From: JAGOPY01 sp964619555
GTDB taxonomy: Bacteria; Bacteroidota; Bacteroidia; Bacteroidales; JAGOPY01
Direction of reading: 5' to 3'
NCBI GenBank assembly: GCA_964619555.1
Contig: CAZUDV010000002.1
Span: 124,001-188,000 of the forward strand
DNA length: 64,000 nucleotides
This document shows positions 26,324 to 34,594 of this stretch, one piece after another. The notes under the pieces are model-generated. The model was not told the origin of the DNA. It saw only the letters and a list, made by a program, of their open reading frames with translations, and ran no database searches. Position numbers and translations under genes: made by a program. How positions within the stretch are numbered: the first letter of the stretch is position 1; each line of letters starts with the position of its first letter.

Positions 26324-27160
26324 ATGAAAAAATTGATAATCGGCTTATGGGTACTAATCGCCGGGGCAGTGGGATGCACGGAAATAATCGATATAGACCT
26401 GGATGATACATACACCAGGCTGGTCGTTTACGGATCTATAACCACCGATACAATGGCCCATATTATCGATCTTTCGATGACGACCAGTTATTATTACAAC
26501 CAGGCCCCTCCTCCTGTGACAGGCGCTGAGCTTGTCATATCTGACGATTTGGGAAACCAGGTCACCTTGAATGAGACTTTGCCCGGAAGGTACTCGACAC
26601 CTTCTTCTTTCTTTGCACTGCCGGGAAGAACCTACACGCTGGATATTGCCTTGCAGGAAGAGATCAATGGTCACCGGAATTACTTGGCCGTGTCATCGGT
26701 CAACCCGATCGATCCGATCGATTCCATAGGTCTTGTTTTCCAGGATTGGACCGAAGAGGGATTTTATGAAGTGACGTGTTTTTACCAGGATCCCCCGACC
26801 AGGGATTACTACCTTTTCAATATTTTAAAAAACGGTGTCCTGGTGACAGATACCATTACAGATATGTTCGTATCCAGCGATGAATTTTACAATGGCAGTT
26901 ACACCAACGGGATCGGGGTGGGATACCTGGATCAGTCGAAAGAGAGTGAAAAACTAGCCGCAGGGGATACGGTAACATTCCAGGGGGGGAAGATATCAGA
27001 AGAATACTACAATTTCATTGTCAGCCTTCAATCCGAGGTCGGTTTCTCCACTCCGCTGTTCAGCGGGCCACCGGCTAATGTCAAAGGCAACATCACCAAC
27101 GGAGCGGTAGGATTTTTTGCCGCTTACAGTGTGGAATACTCCAGCACTGTTCTCCGGTAA
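26324..27160 (+). CDS. DUF4249 lipoprotein (pair 2)
   Basis: A 278-residue lipoprotein (AGAVGC, Cys18) homologous to the one at 21967 and of identical length. Common motifs are YEVTCFYQDPPTRDYYLFN and VGYLDQSKESEKLAAGDTVT. It begins immediately after the receptor stop codon (TAAATG). Function unknown, presumed accessory to the receptor. Confidence 0.82.
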   Translation: MKKLIIGLWVLIAGAVGCTEIIDIDLDDTYTRLVVYGSITTDTMAHIIDLSMTTSYYYNQAPPPVTGAELVISDDLGNQVTLNETLPGRYSTPSSFFALPGRTYTLDIALQEEINGHRNYLAVSSVNPIDPIDSIGLVFQDWTEEGFYEVTCFYQDPPTRDYYLFNILKNGVLVTDTITDMFVSSDEFYNGSYTNGIGVGYLDQSKESEKLAAGDTVTFQGGKISEEYYNFIVSLQSEVGFSTPLFSGPPANVKGNITNGAVGFFAAYSVEYSSTVLR

Positions 27161-27333
27161 AAAAAATTTTTCAACCGACCGGGTATATTTTCGTTTTTTT
27201 CCGATAAACAGGTATACGAAGCTGTTTGCCGGATATTTTCTCAGGGCCGGCCCCCCACGAGTCAGGATAAATCACACTTTCCTCTTACAGGCAATCGGCA
27301 TTAATAATAATCAACAGGCCTGAAATTTAGCAC
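27161..27333. other. Gene-free stretch after the second DUF4249 gene
   Basis: This is AT-rich sequence without a supported gene, part of the 310-base gap before the 27471 gene. It holds a homopolymer run of A after the DUF4249 stop but no convincing terminator. Confidence 0.4.
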
Positions 27334-27440
27334 TGAGTCAGAATGTCTCTTAAAATGAGGCACTCTGATGCGTCACTGTGTCCAGGACCAGTCACGCAAT
27401 GCCCTACAGAGGGGCGAAGGACCCGGAGGCCGAAAAGGGT
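27334..27440 (+). ncRNA. Candidate structured leader or small RNA, class unknown
   Basis: Four stems follow one another with almost no spacer. Stem 1: TCAG (27338-27341) and TGTCTC (27344-27349) pair with GAGGCA (27357-27362) and CTGA (27365-27368). Stem 2 starts at the next base: TGCGT (27369), ACTG and GTC pair with GAC, CAGT and ACGCA (ends 27398), with a single C-C mismatch and one bulge. Stem 3: GCCCT (27401) with AGGGGC (ends 27415). Stem 4: ACCC (27421) with GGGT (27437-27440). The region lies 31 bases before the start of a secreted Cys-rich protein. It could be a riboswitch-like leader, an independent small RNA, or a repeat-type palindrome; no known class was recognised. Confidence 0.4.
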
Positions 27441-27470
27441 AAACAGAGTAGGCGCCATCGGTTAAAAAAA

Positions 27471-27986
27471 ATGCCTATGAACAGATTAATGGTAACCCTT
27501 TTGATCCTTGTATCTTTTATGATAGAGGGAATTGCACAGGAAAAGCTGAAGATCGGGGATGTGGTCAACGGCAAGCTTAAAATCACCAATGAAACCGGAC
27601 TGAAATCATTTTTCAACAAAAACCTGGAGAAATCCGGAAGCCTTGGCAATGAGATCAAAACAGACTTTTCCCCGACTGCCGACAGGATTTTTGTTTACAT
27701 GAAAGTCACAGGGAACAAAGCTGGTATAAGCTCAATAGGGGTCATGCTGGTGAATGTCAGGAATGAAGCCTACATAGTGGCCGGCGAAAAGGACAGTGGC
27801 GGTGGCACCGGTATAGGCGGCAGCGCTACGGTGACCTGCATCGGAAATCCATGCGCGTCATGTACACCCACCATTCAATGGGTGTCTGGAGGCTGGTTAC
27901 CGATCATCGTGTGCCATTGCAACGACCCGGAGGGACTGTGCAATATGGAAGTCACGTTTACAGTCAATATCAATGTTGGTTTTTGA
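27471..27986 (+). CDS. Secreted six-cysteine protein, function unknown
   Basis: A 171-residue protein with a signal peptide (NRLMVTLLILVSFMIEGIAQ). The mature part begins with a short helical or beta stretch and a Gly-rich linker (DSGGGTGIGG). Its C-terminal 50 residues hold six cysteines at 123, 128, 131, 148, 150 and 157 in the pattern C-x4-C-x2-C-x16-C-x-C-x6-C, which suggests disulfides or a bound metal. No family was recognised. The frame is open back to a GTG at 27378, but that part crosses the folded region and is not protein-like. ATG 27471 and 27477 are both possible. It heads a three-gene run with a thioredoxin-like protein next. Confidence 0.6.
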   Translation: MPMNRLMVTLLILVSFMIEGIAQEKLKIGDVVNGKLKITNETGLKSFFNKNLEKSGSLGNEIKTDFSPTADRIFVYMKVTGNKAGISSIGVMLVNVRNEAYIVAGEKDSGGGTGIGGSATVTCIGNPCASCTPTIQWVSGGWLPIIVCHCNDPEGLCNMEVTFTVNINVGF

Positions 27987-28080
27987 TTCATTTCAGGAAT
28001 ACCCGGGAACATAACCAGATTAGCGTTTCGCTTTGCCGGTTGGTTCCCGGTTTTTAATTAACAACTAAAATTTCCGCCGG

Positions 28081-29226
28081 ATGAAAAAGTATATTCTCAT
28101 TATTTCCATGTTTTCACAATCACTGTTTTCACAGGATGTCATCCAGGAACCTGCCCGCGACATTTTTCTGGATTATGTGGTCCGGATGTCCCCGTCCATG
28201 ATGCTTGAATACGAAGCGGAGAACCGCCAGAAAGCTTTGTTTGAAACCGATACTGTTCTTTCCAGGGCAAGGGTGGTTTTCAGGAAACACAAGGATTCTA
28301 TCGATTTTATCCACATTCTCGGTTTGGACAGGCAAGACGAGTTTCTTTTTCTGAATGATACGGGTTGGTATTTTATCCCTGGTAAAATGGAATGGCAGAT
28401 GACCGGAGTGCGACTGGACAGTATCAGAGGAGGCGGGTTAATGAGTTTTTTACCGGTCAACATGTTCACCATCAGGTATTCCGGCCATATTCCCCAACCA
28501 TTCTGGCATGTTACCGGAAAGGAAGAAAACTTCAGTGTGGTAAAAATGGAGATAAAGGATAGACCCGCGGAACTAACCAGGCTCGACGTTATTCTGAAAA
28601 TCGGCAACGACGACCACCTGCTCTATCAGATGATCATGGACAGCTATTTTGAAGCGTACCATGATAATATTTACCGGGAACTGATTCTGAGCAACTATCG
28701 ATTTCATGCTCCTGATTCCAACCTGATTCCGGAATCTTTCCGCGTCCATCCTAAAGTTTTCAGATCAAACGCTGCGCAGTTACCTTCAACCGACCTGTCT
28801 GCCAGCGATGAAAAATACCTGGATAATCTGCACCTGGTCGATCTTTCAGGGAATGAGTTTCCACTGCCTGACAAGGGGTTAATTTTCATGGACTTATGGT
28901 ACGCAGGTTGTTTTCCCTGCCTGAAGTCCTCGCCTGTCGTCGAAAGCATGTGGGAAAAATACCATGAGAAAGTGCTTTTTCTTTCGATCAATGAGGTGGA
29001 TACCGATACGGCCAAGATCATCCGCTTCATGCACTCTTTAAAACTGTCTTTCCCGGTGTTGCTGAACAGGTATGAAAGAATTTCCATTCAAACCACGGGC
29101 CATGGCAGTTATCCCGTCTTTATACTGCTCGACGCGGAATCCCGTAAAATATTGTGGTATTTGAACGGATATAACGAGAATATGGATAATGAAATAGACG
29201 CAGCAATTTCACTGCATATAAAATAG
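28081..29226 (+). CDS. Secreted thioredoxin-like protein with CFPC active site
   Basis: A 381-residue exported protein (signal MKKYILIISMFSQSLFSQ). The N-terminal 250 residues are a beta-rich domain of no known family. The C-terminal part is a thioredoxin-like fold of the TlpA/ResA type: FMDLWYAGCFPCLKSSPVVE with the C-x-x-C at 277-280, then VLFLSINEVDTDTAKIIRFM and a cis-Pro-like SYPVFILLD. A role in thiol oxidation or reduction in the periplasm is likely. Its place directly after a six-cysteine secreted protein suggests that protein as a substrate, which is inference. It starts 94 bases after the previous stop. Confidence 0.75.
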   Translation: MKKYILIISMFSQSLFSQDVIQEPARDIFLDYVVRMSPSMMLEYEAENRQKALFETDTVLSRARVVFRKHKDSIDFIHILGLDRQDEFLFLNDTGWYFIPGKMEWQMTGVRLDSIRGGGLMSFLPVNMFTIRYSGHIPQPFWHVTGKEENFSVVKMEIKDRPAELTRLDVILKIGNDDHLLYQMIMDSYFEAYHDNIYRELILSNYRFHAPDSNLIPESFRVHPKVFRSNAAQLPSTDLSASDEKYLDNLHLVDLSGNEFPLPDKGLIFMDLWYAGCFPCLKSSPVVESMWEKYHEKVLFLSINEVDTDTAKIIRFMHSLKLSFPVLLNRYERISIQTTGHGSYPVFILLDAESRKILWYLNGYNENMDNEIDAAISLHIK

Positions 29227-29281
29227 GAGCAATACAGCCGATCAATGTTCAGTCAATACGATTCCTTTTATCCTGCCAATC

Positions 29282-30391
29282 ATGTTCAGATTGATCTTCA
29301 CCATTTCCCTGATCTTACCGGCTTTGACCCTTTTAAGCCAGGCCGATCCGGATATTGGCCGGAGGTTAGAAGATTTGCAACTGAGGATCAAACAGCTGGA
29401 AAAGGAAAACAAGTGGCTCAGTACCAGTAAAAGGATGGCTGACAGTATCGAATACTGCAACATCCGAATGGAAATTTTCGAAGCTTATACCAATAAGTCA
29501 CAACTTGAATTCGATTTTAAAAACACAACGGATAAAATATCCATAACCGGCCTGTTTTCCCGCTTGATGCAGGCGAACAATCCTGCCAGCGACATTCTTG
29601 GATTTCGGTTCACGGACATCATTCTTTCATCCGTGGAAGAGCATTTTTCAGGTCAGCTGAATAATGAAAAAGACAAAAAACGGTTGTCCCAGGTAGTGTC
29701 CAAAATAATCAGCAATCCGTTGGTCACGACCCTTGCCAGCTCCAATCCGATTACCTCGGTCGTTGCGACAGTTATCAGCACCATAGTGGGATTTACCACT
29801 ACATCGGTTGAAATGGAAAAGGAGGGCGGGAGGATCAAGGACCTGGCCGTTACTCAGGACGATTCTTTTAACAACAGCAGTATCAGCGCATTTAAAAATG
29901 ACATGCAGGTCTATATCAACTTTTTTGACAGGCTGCTCCTAGCCACCCAATCCTACCAGGCAGGCATGGAGAACCTGGAAGTGAAATATGCCTGGCTGAT
30001 AGGATCGGTCAGGAACTTCCAGGAAGATCTCGAAGCACACCTTTGCACGACGAAGGACCAGGAATGGATCAGTCTGACCAGAATACTACCCGAGCCGGGA
30101 GTTCCCGGCACGGATTTCAGTTTACTCCTAAATGAGCCCGGATTAAGGGAAACATTGCGGATATGCAGGAAATTTCCGGCCCTGCAGTACGCTGTCAGCG
30201 ATTTTAAGAATGAATACAATTTTCTGCTTTCCAAATTTCTGATGGATTACAGGGATATTCTCAGGACGGCCGGATCATTTCCCGATGGCGCAATAGATGG
30301 CAGCAAAACGGATGATCTGATCCTCTCCATTGAGAATTTTCTTGAAGACCTGAAGGAACAGGGTGGTGTACCGGATATTTTCCTACCCTGA
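29282..30391 (+). CDS. Secreted helical protein with hydrophobic core segment, function unknown
   Basis: A 369-residue protein with a signal peptide (MFRLIFTISLILPALTLLSQ). Residues 24-50 form a coiled coil (RRLEDLQLRIKQLEKENKWL) and the whole protein reads as long helices. A hydrophobic stretch of about 40 residues at 137-175 (VVSKIISNPLVTTLASSNPI, then TSVVATVISTIVGFTTT) lies in the middle, flanked by charged helices. That layout resembles alpha-helical pore-forming toxins of the Hbl/Nhe/ClyA type, but no sequence signature proves it; a periplasmic or membrane-associated scaffold is equally possible. It is the third gene of the 27.4-30.4 kb run. Confidence 0.55.
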   Translation: MFRLIFTISLILPALTLLSQADPDIGRRLEDLQLRIKQLEKENKWLSTSKRMADSIEYCNIRMEIFEAYTNKSQLEFDFKNTTDKISITGLFSRLMQANNPASDILGFRFTDIILSSVEEHFSGQLNNEKDKKRLSQVVSKIISNPLVTTLASSNPITSVVATVISTIVGFTTTSVEMEKEGGRIKDLAVTQDDSFNNSSISAFKNDMQVYINFFDRLLLATQSYQAGMENLEVKYAWLIGSVRNFQEDLEAHLCTTKDQEWISLTRILPEPGVPGTDFSLLLNEPGLRETLRICRKFPALQYAVSDFKNEYNFLLSKFLMDYRDILRTAGSFPDGAIDGSKTDDLILSIENFLEDLKEQGGVPDIFLP

Positions 30392-30435
30392 GTTGGACGG
30401 ATTTCCTATTTTTATCGTGTAATTCATCCGTGTTA

Positions 30436-31569
30436 ATGATCCGAATAGTTGCCGACGAACACATTCCGTTCCTGAAAGGGGTCCTGGAACCATTTGCATC
30501 GGTGCAGTACCTCCGGGGAGACAGAATTTCCTTCTCTGACCTCAAACAGGCAGATGGATTGATCATCCGCACACGGACAAAATGTGACGCAACCCTGTTA
30601 CATGGAACTTCCGTGAGGTTTATCGCTACAGCGACGATCGGGTTCGACCATATCGATACGGCCTATTGTCAATCCAACGGTATTTCATGGCACCATGCCC
30701 CGGGCTGCAATGCCGGTTCGGTCAGGCAATATGTAGCTTCCGCCCTGGCTGCCTGGGCAATTAAGCGGAACATATCACTTTCAGGTAAAACCATCGGCAT
30801 CGTGGGAGTCGGCAATGTGGGCAGGAAAATATTCCGGTTAGCCGGATGCCTGGGGATGAATCCTTTGTTGAACGATCCGCCAAGGGAGCGGACAGAAGGA
30901 ACAGCAGGATTCACCAGTATCGAAGAGATCATGGCGGAAGCGGATATCATCACATTCCATGTTCCATTGAACCATACAGGCCCATTTCCAACCAAATACC
31001 TGATAAATGATTCCTTCCTGCATAAACTGAACCGGAAACCACTGCTGATCAACACTTCAAGAGGGGAAGTATCGGACGGGGATGCCATTATCAATGCACT
31101 GAAAAAGGAAAAGATAACCGGTTATATAACCGATGTCTGGGAAGATGAACCCCGTCCGGATCCTGATCTGATCAGATGGAGCGAAATTGCCACTCCCCAT
31201 ATAGCCGGCTATTCCGTGGAAGGTAAGGCAAATGGAACGGCCGCCTGTGTCAGGGCTTTCCAGCATCATTTCCACCTGGGTCCACTTGAATGGTACCCCT
31301 CGGATCTGCCTCTTCCTGACCATCCGGTGATTTACACCGGCAGGGAGGAAATAAGTGACGAAAAAGCCATCCTGGAAGCCATTATCCATTCCTATGATAT
31401 AACAACCGACGACTGTGTATTGCGCGATGATCCATCTAAATTTGAGTTTTATCGCAATCATTACCCGGCCAGGCGGGAGTTCGAAGCCTTTTCGGTATGT
31501 ATCCCCGGGGATCGCCACGGATTAGCGGACAAATTGAAAGAACTGGGATTCAGGGTGGTTTTACAATGA
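30436..31569 (+). CDS. pdxB: Erythronate-4-phosphate dehydrogenase
   Basis: This NAD-dependent dehydrogenase oxidises 4-phosphoerythronate in pyridoxal phosphate synthesis. The 377-residue protein belongs to the D-isomer 2-hydroxyacid dehydrogenase fold. Visible motifs include MIRIVADEHIPFLKGVLEPF, ATIGFDHIDTAYC, the NAD-binding IGIVGVGNVGRKIFRLA, and the catalytic region INTSRGEVSDGDAI with ATPHIAGYSVEGK (His in the HxxGY motif typical of PdxB). The C-terminal PdxB-specific domain of about 90 residues follows. ATG 30436 is preferred over the upstream GTG 30430. Confidence 0.9.
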   Translation: MIRIVADEHIPFLKGVLEPFASVQYLRGDRISFSDLKQADGLIIRTRTKCDATLLHGTSVRFIATATIGFDHIDTAYCQSNGISWHHAPGCNAGSVRQYVASALAAWAIKRNISLSGKTIGIVGVGNVGRKIFRLAGCLGMNPLLNDPPRERTEGTAGFTSIEEIMAEADIITFHVPLNHTGPFPTKYLINDSFLHKLNRKPLLINTSRGEVSDGDAIINALKKEKITGYITDVWEDEPRPDPDLIRWSEIATPHIAGYSVEGKANGTAACVRAFQHHFHLGPLEWYPSDLPLPDHPVIYTGREEISDEKAILEAIIHSYDITTDDCVLRDDPSKFEFYRNHYPARREFEAFSVCIPGDRHGLADKLKELGFRVVLQ

Positions 31570-31680
31570 TCATACGTAACGACTTTTTTTCAAAACTTTT
31601 CAACCCCCGCCCTACCCTGATTCATTTCTCTTCTATATTTATCTCAGTTAATCATATTTCAATAAATAGAAGTCATTTCT

Positions 31681-33723
31681 ATGAGCAAGTCTATCGTTGA
31701 TCGGGCTGCGGATAACATCCGTATTCTATCGGCCGCCATGGTTGAAAAAGCGAATTCGGGCCATCCGGGAGGAGCAATGGGAGGAGCCGATTTCATCCAA
31801 ATCTTATTCAGTGAGTTCCTGTGCTTTGATCCGGATGATCCGAACTGGCCCATGAGGGACCGTTTTTTTCTCGATCCCGGCCATATGTCGCCTATGCTTT
31901 ACTCCATCTTGCACCTGTTGGGATATTTCTCGGTTGAAGATCTGAAAAACTTCCGGCAATGGAAGAGTCTGACACCCGGACACCCGGAACTGGATCTGAA
32001 TCACGGTATTGAAAACACTTCGGGGCCCCTGGGCCAGGGTCACGCGATGGCCATAGGTTGTGCCATTGCAGAAAGGTTCCTGGCTGCGAGATTTGGCGAA
32101 TGGATGGCCCATAAAACCTTTGCATATCTTTCCGACGGCAGTATACAGGAAGAGATTTCCCAGGGAGCCGGCCGGATCGCCGGGCACCTGGGTTTGCACA
32201 ACCTCATCTTGTTCTTCGATTCGAATGACATCCAGCTGTCGACCGAAGTGGATATGGTCACCAGTGAAGACACGGCCAAAAAATACGAATCGTGGAACTG
32301 GCACGTGCAAACGATCAATGGCCAGGATGCCGGTCAGATACGGCAGGCACTTAAAAATGCCATCGCTGAAAAAAGCCGCCCTTCCATAATTATTGGAAAA
32401 ACTATCATGGGTTTTGGATCGGTTGCCGAAGATGGACAAAACATGGAAGGTAAGACCTCGACACACGGGCAACCCCTGTCCAAAGCAGGTGTTTCATTTG
32501 CTCGTACCATCCAAAACCTGGGGGGAGATCCCGGTGAACCTTTCGGAGTGTTTCCGGATGTAGCTGAGTACTACGGTTTGGTCAGGAACAATAAAAAAGC
32601 CGAAGCCGGTGCAAAGAAGAAGTTACAGGCAGAGTGGGAAAAAAGTAATCCGCAACTGGCCGGTAAACTGAATGAGTACCTCGGCGGCCACTCCCCTGCC
32701 GTGGATTACTCCGGGATCATGATAAAGCCAAACAGCCCAACCCGTAATACATCGGGCGATGTGCTCGCCCATTTTTCCCGTCATGTCGGGAATATGATCG
32801 TGATGTCGGCCGATCTTTCGAATTCCGATAAGACCGAAGGCTTCCTGAAAGGGTCGAAACCGCTTAAAAAGGATGATTTCACCGGAGGTTTCCTGCATGC
32901 GGGGGTGTCGGAGCTGACCATGGCGGCAATAGCCAACGGAATTGTGCTGCATGGCGGAGTATTTGCGGTTTGCGGAACCTTCTTCGTCTTTTCCGATTAC
33001 ATGAAACCAGCCATCAGGCTGGCATCTCTGATGCGCCTTCCAGTGAAATACGTTTTCACGCATGATACATTCCGGGTTGGTGAAGACGGGCCAACGCATC
33101 AGCCCGTGGAACAGGAAATGCAACTCCGGTTACTGGAACATCTCAAAAATCATAAGGGGAAGAACAGCATGCTGGTGCTCAGGCCGGCCGATGCCGCTGA
33201 GACCGTGGTATCGTGGCAGCTAGCCATGGAAAATTCCGAAAGCCCGACCGCGCTGATCCTTTCCCGCCAGAATATCCAGGATCTGCCGGCCCCGGACGAT
33301 GTCCCCCGTTTTGCCGAAGCCGGGAAGATCAGGAAAGGGGCCTATATCGTCAAAGATACGGAAGGTGAACCGGATATTATCCTGGTTGCCAATGGATCTG
33401 AAGTTTCCACTCTAATCCAGGCTATGACTTTGCTAGAAAAGCAAAATAACCTGAAAGTACGCATCATTTCAGCTCCGTCGGAAGGATTGCTTAACCAGCA
33501 GGATCTTTCATACCGGAAGCTATTGTTGCCGGATGGTATCCCCGTGTTTGCCCTGACTGCCGGCCTGCCGGTCACGATGGCCGGATTGGCCGGTTGCCAT
33601 GGAAAAGTGTTCGGCCTGGACCATTTCGGGAATTCGGCTCCATTCCAGGTACTGGACGAGCAGTTTGGATTCACCGCAGAGAATGTGAAACAGGAGATTC
33701 TTTCATTTTTACATTCCCGTTAA
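31681..33723 (+). CDS. tkt: Transketolase
   Basis: This thiamine diphosphate enzyme moves two-carbon ketol units between sugar phosphates in the non-oxidative pentose phosphate pathway. The 680-residue protein is a full-length single chain. Motifs are EKANSGHPGGAMGGADFIQI, TSGPLGQGHAMAIGCAIAER, the TPP-binding YLSDGSIQEEISQGAG through FFDSNDIQLST, and the pyrimidine-domain segment TMAAIANGIVLHGGVFAVCG. HDTFRVGEDGPTHQPVEQ carries the catalytic and phosphate-binding residues. It is transcribed alone between pdxB and a convergent T9SS gene; TATATTTA, one base off the -7 consensus, lies in the gap. Confidence 0.95.
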   Translation: MSKSIVDRAADNIRILSAAMVEKANSGHPGGAMGGADFIQILFSEFLCFDPDDPNWPMRDRFFLDPGHMSPMLYSILHLLGYFSVEDLKNFRQWKSLTPGHPELDLNHGIENTSGPLGQGHAMAIGCAIAERFLAARFGEWMAHKTFAYLSDGSIQEEISQGAGRIAGHLGLHNLILFFDSNDIQLSTEVDMVTSEDTAKKYESWNWHVQTINGQDAGQIRQALKNAIAEKSRPSIIIGKTIMGFGSVAEDGQNMEGKTSTHGQPLSKAGVSFARTIQNLGGDPGEPFGVFPDVAEYYGLVRNNKKAEAGAKKKLQAEWEKSNPQLAGKLNEYLGGHSPAVDYSGIMIKPNSPTRNTSGDVLAHFSRHVGNMIVMSADLSNSDKTEGFLKGSKPLKKDDFTGGFLHAGVSELTMAAIANGIVLHGGVFAVCGTFFVFSDYMKPAIRLASLMRLPVKYVFTHDTFRVGEDGPTHQPVEQEMQLRLLEHLKNHKGKNSMLVLRPADAAETVVSWQLAMENSESPTALILSRQNIQDLPAPDDVPRFAEAGKIRKGAYIVKDTEGEPDIILVANGSEVSTLIQAMTLLEKQNNLKVRIISAPSEGLLNQQDLSYRKLLLPDGIPVFALTAGLPVTMAGLAGCHGKVFGLDHFGNSAPFQVLDEQFGFTAENVKQEILSFLHSR

Positions 33724-33732
33724 GAATAAGGA

Positions 33733-34578
33733 TCATTTGATCGATAAGATCTTAATGTTCCTGGAAAAGGTTTTTTCGCCATCATCCGCTTCAAACCGAA
33801 GCAGGTACACACCCTTTGAATATGGAAAATCAGATAGTTTTAATAGTTTAAAACCCTTTGAATAATATCCAGCTACAATTGGTTCAAGCATTTCACCTGA
33901 AATACCGCTGAGCGAAATTTCAACCCTGCTGTCTGATTCAAGGTAAAATTCTAACCAGAGAAAGTCCTTGATCGGGTTTGGATAAATTTTAAGATAACTG
34001 CTGGTCAGGGTATCTTCCGGTATGGGATAATAGATCTCCGGGACCTGGAGGATCACATTTTCGATGACCTGGGCAGAATCGTCCGCAAATTCATTGACAC
34101 CGCCTAATTCCAGTTTGAGCGTTTCCTCCAGGCCGGTCAGATCGAGGGCTTTTGCGTGAATAGTCAGTAGCACCTCATTATCTTCTATTATCAAAGGATT
34201 TAGTGACGACCAGGCGATAATTAACATGCTGTCTTCGATGTTAAGTGAATATCCCTGGATCCCGGAGGCCAGGTCGATCCCTTTTATTTCCATGTAGTCA
34301 TCGGGAAATAATAAACTGAGGGATATGGCAGAAACCGTGTATCCTTCAGTCATAATCACCGGAAGATCAAAGTCGGTTTGTGGCTGTATCCTGACTGTAT
34401 CCCTGTAGATTAGAATGACGTTGGTATCAATTGACACAGACCCACCGGAACGCGCAGGTGGGTGGGAACCGGTCCATCCCAATGCAATTAACGTCATCAC
34501 CAGTTGAGAGAAAATGGTTATCATGATGACCACCATGTTGATTGGCAGCATATGCCGGTAATTGGAAACCACCCTCAT
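33733..34578 (-). CDS. T9SS-sorted protein with cohesin-like domain
   Basis: A secreted protein of 281 residues. A hydrophobic segment near the N-terminus (VVIMITIFSQLVMTLIALG) acts as signal peptide. The central domain (about 45-170) has cohesin-like or fibronectin-like strands, for example YTVSAISLSLLFPDDYMEIK. The final 85 residues are a type IX secretion type A sorting domain: LKIYPNPIKDFLWLEFYLES, then YSKGVYLLRFEA and the Lys-rich end. The open frame runs 54 codons further but overlaps the upstream methyltransferase; ATG 34578 leaves a 16-base gap. Possibly co-transcribed with it. Function unknown. Confidence 0.72.
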   Translation of the reverse strand: MRVVSNYRHMLPINMVVIMITIFSQLVMTLIALGWTGSHPPARSGGSVSIDTNVILIYRDTVRIQPQTDFDLPVIMTEGYTVSAISLSLLFPDDYMEIKGIDLASGIQGYSLNIEDSMLIIAWSSLNPLIIEDNEVLLTIHAKALDLTGLEETLKLELGGVNEFADDSAQVIENVILQVPEIYYPIPEDTLTSSYLKIYPNPIKDFLWLEFYLESDSRVEISLSGISGEMLEPIVAGYYSKGFKLLKLSDFPYSKGVYLLRFEADDGEKTFSRNIKILSIK

Positions 34579-34594
34579 TCCTTTGAAAATAGAA

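Noticed and set aside
27364..27437. Hammerhead ribozyme or cobalamin riboswitch
   Set aside because: CTGATG and CGAAA are both present, but the required GA after CTGATG and the GAAA after stem 2 are not. A GCGTCACTG resembles the B12 box only loosely and is at the wrong end.
27378..27470. Longer start of the six-Cys protein from GTG 27378
   Set aside because: The added residues are basic, not signal-like, and coincide with the folded stems; the signal peptide begins at 27471/27477.
31804..32472. 222-codon minus-strand frame inside tkt
   Set aside because: Transketolase motifs run unbroken on the plus strand; the minus frame has no family features.
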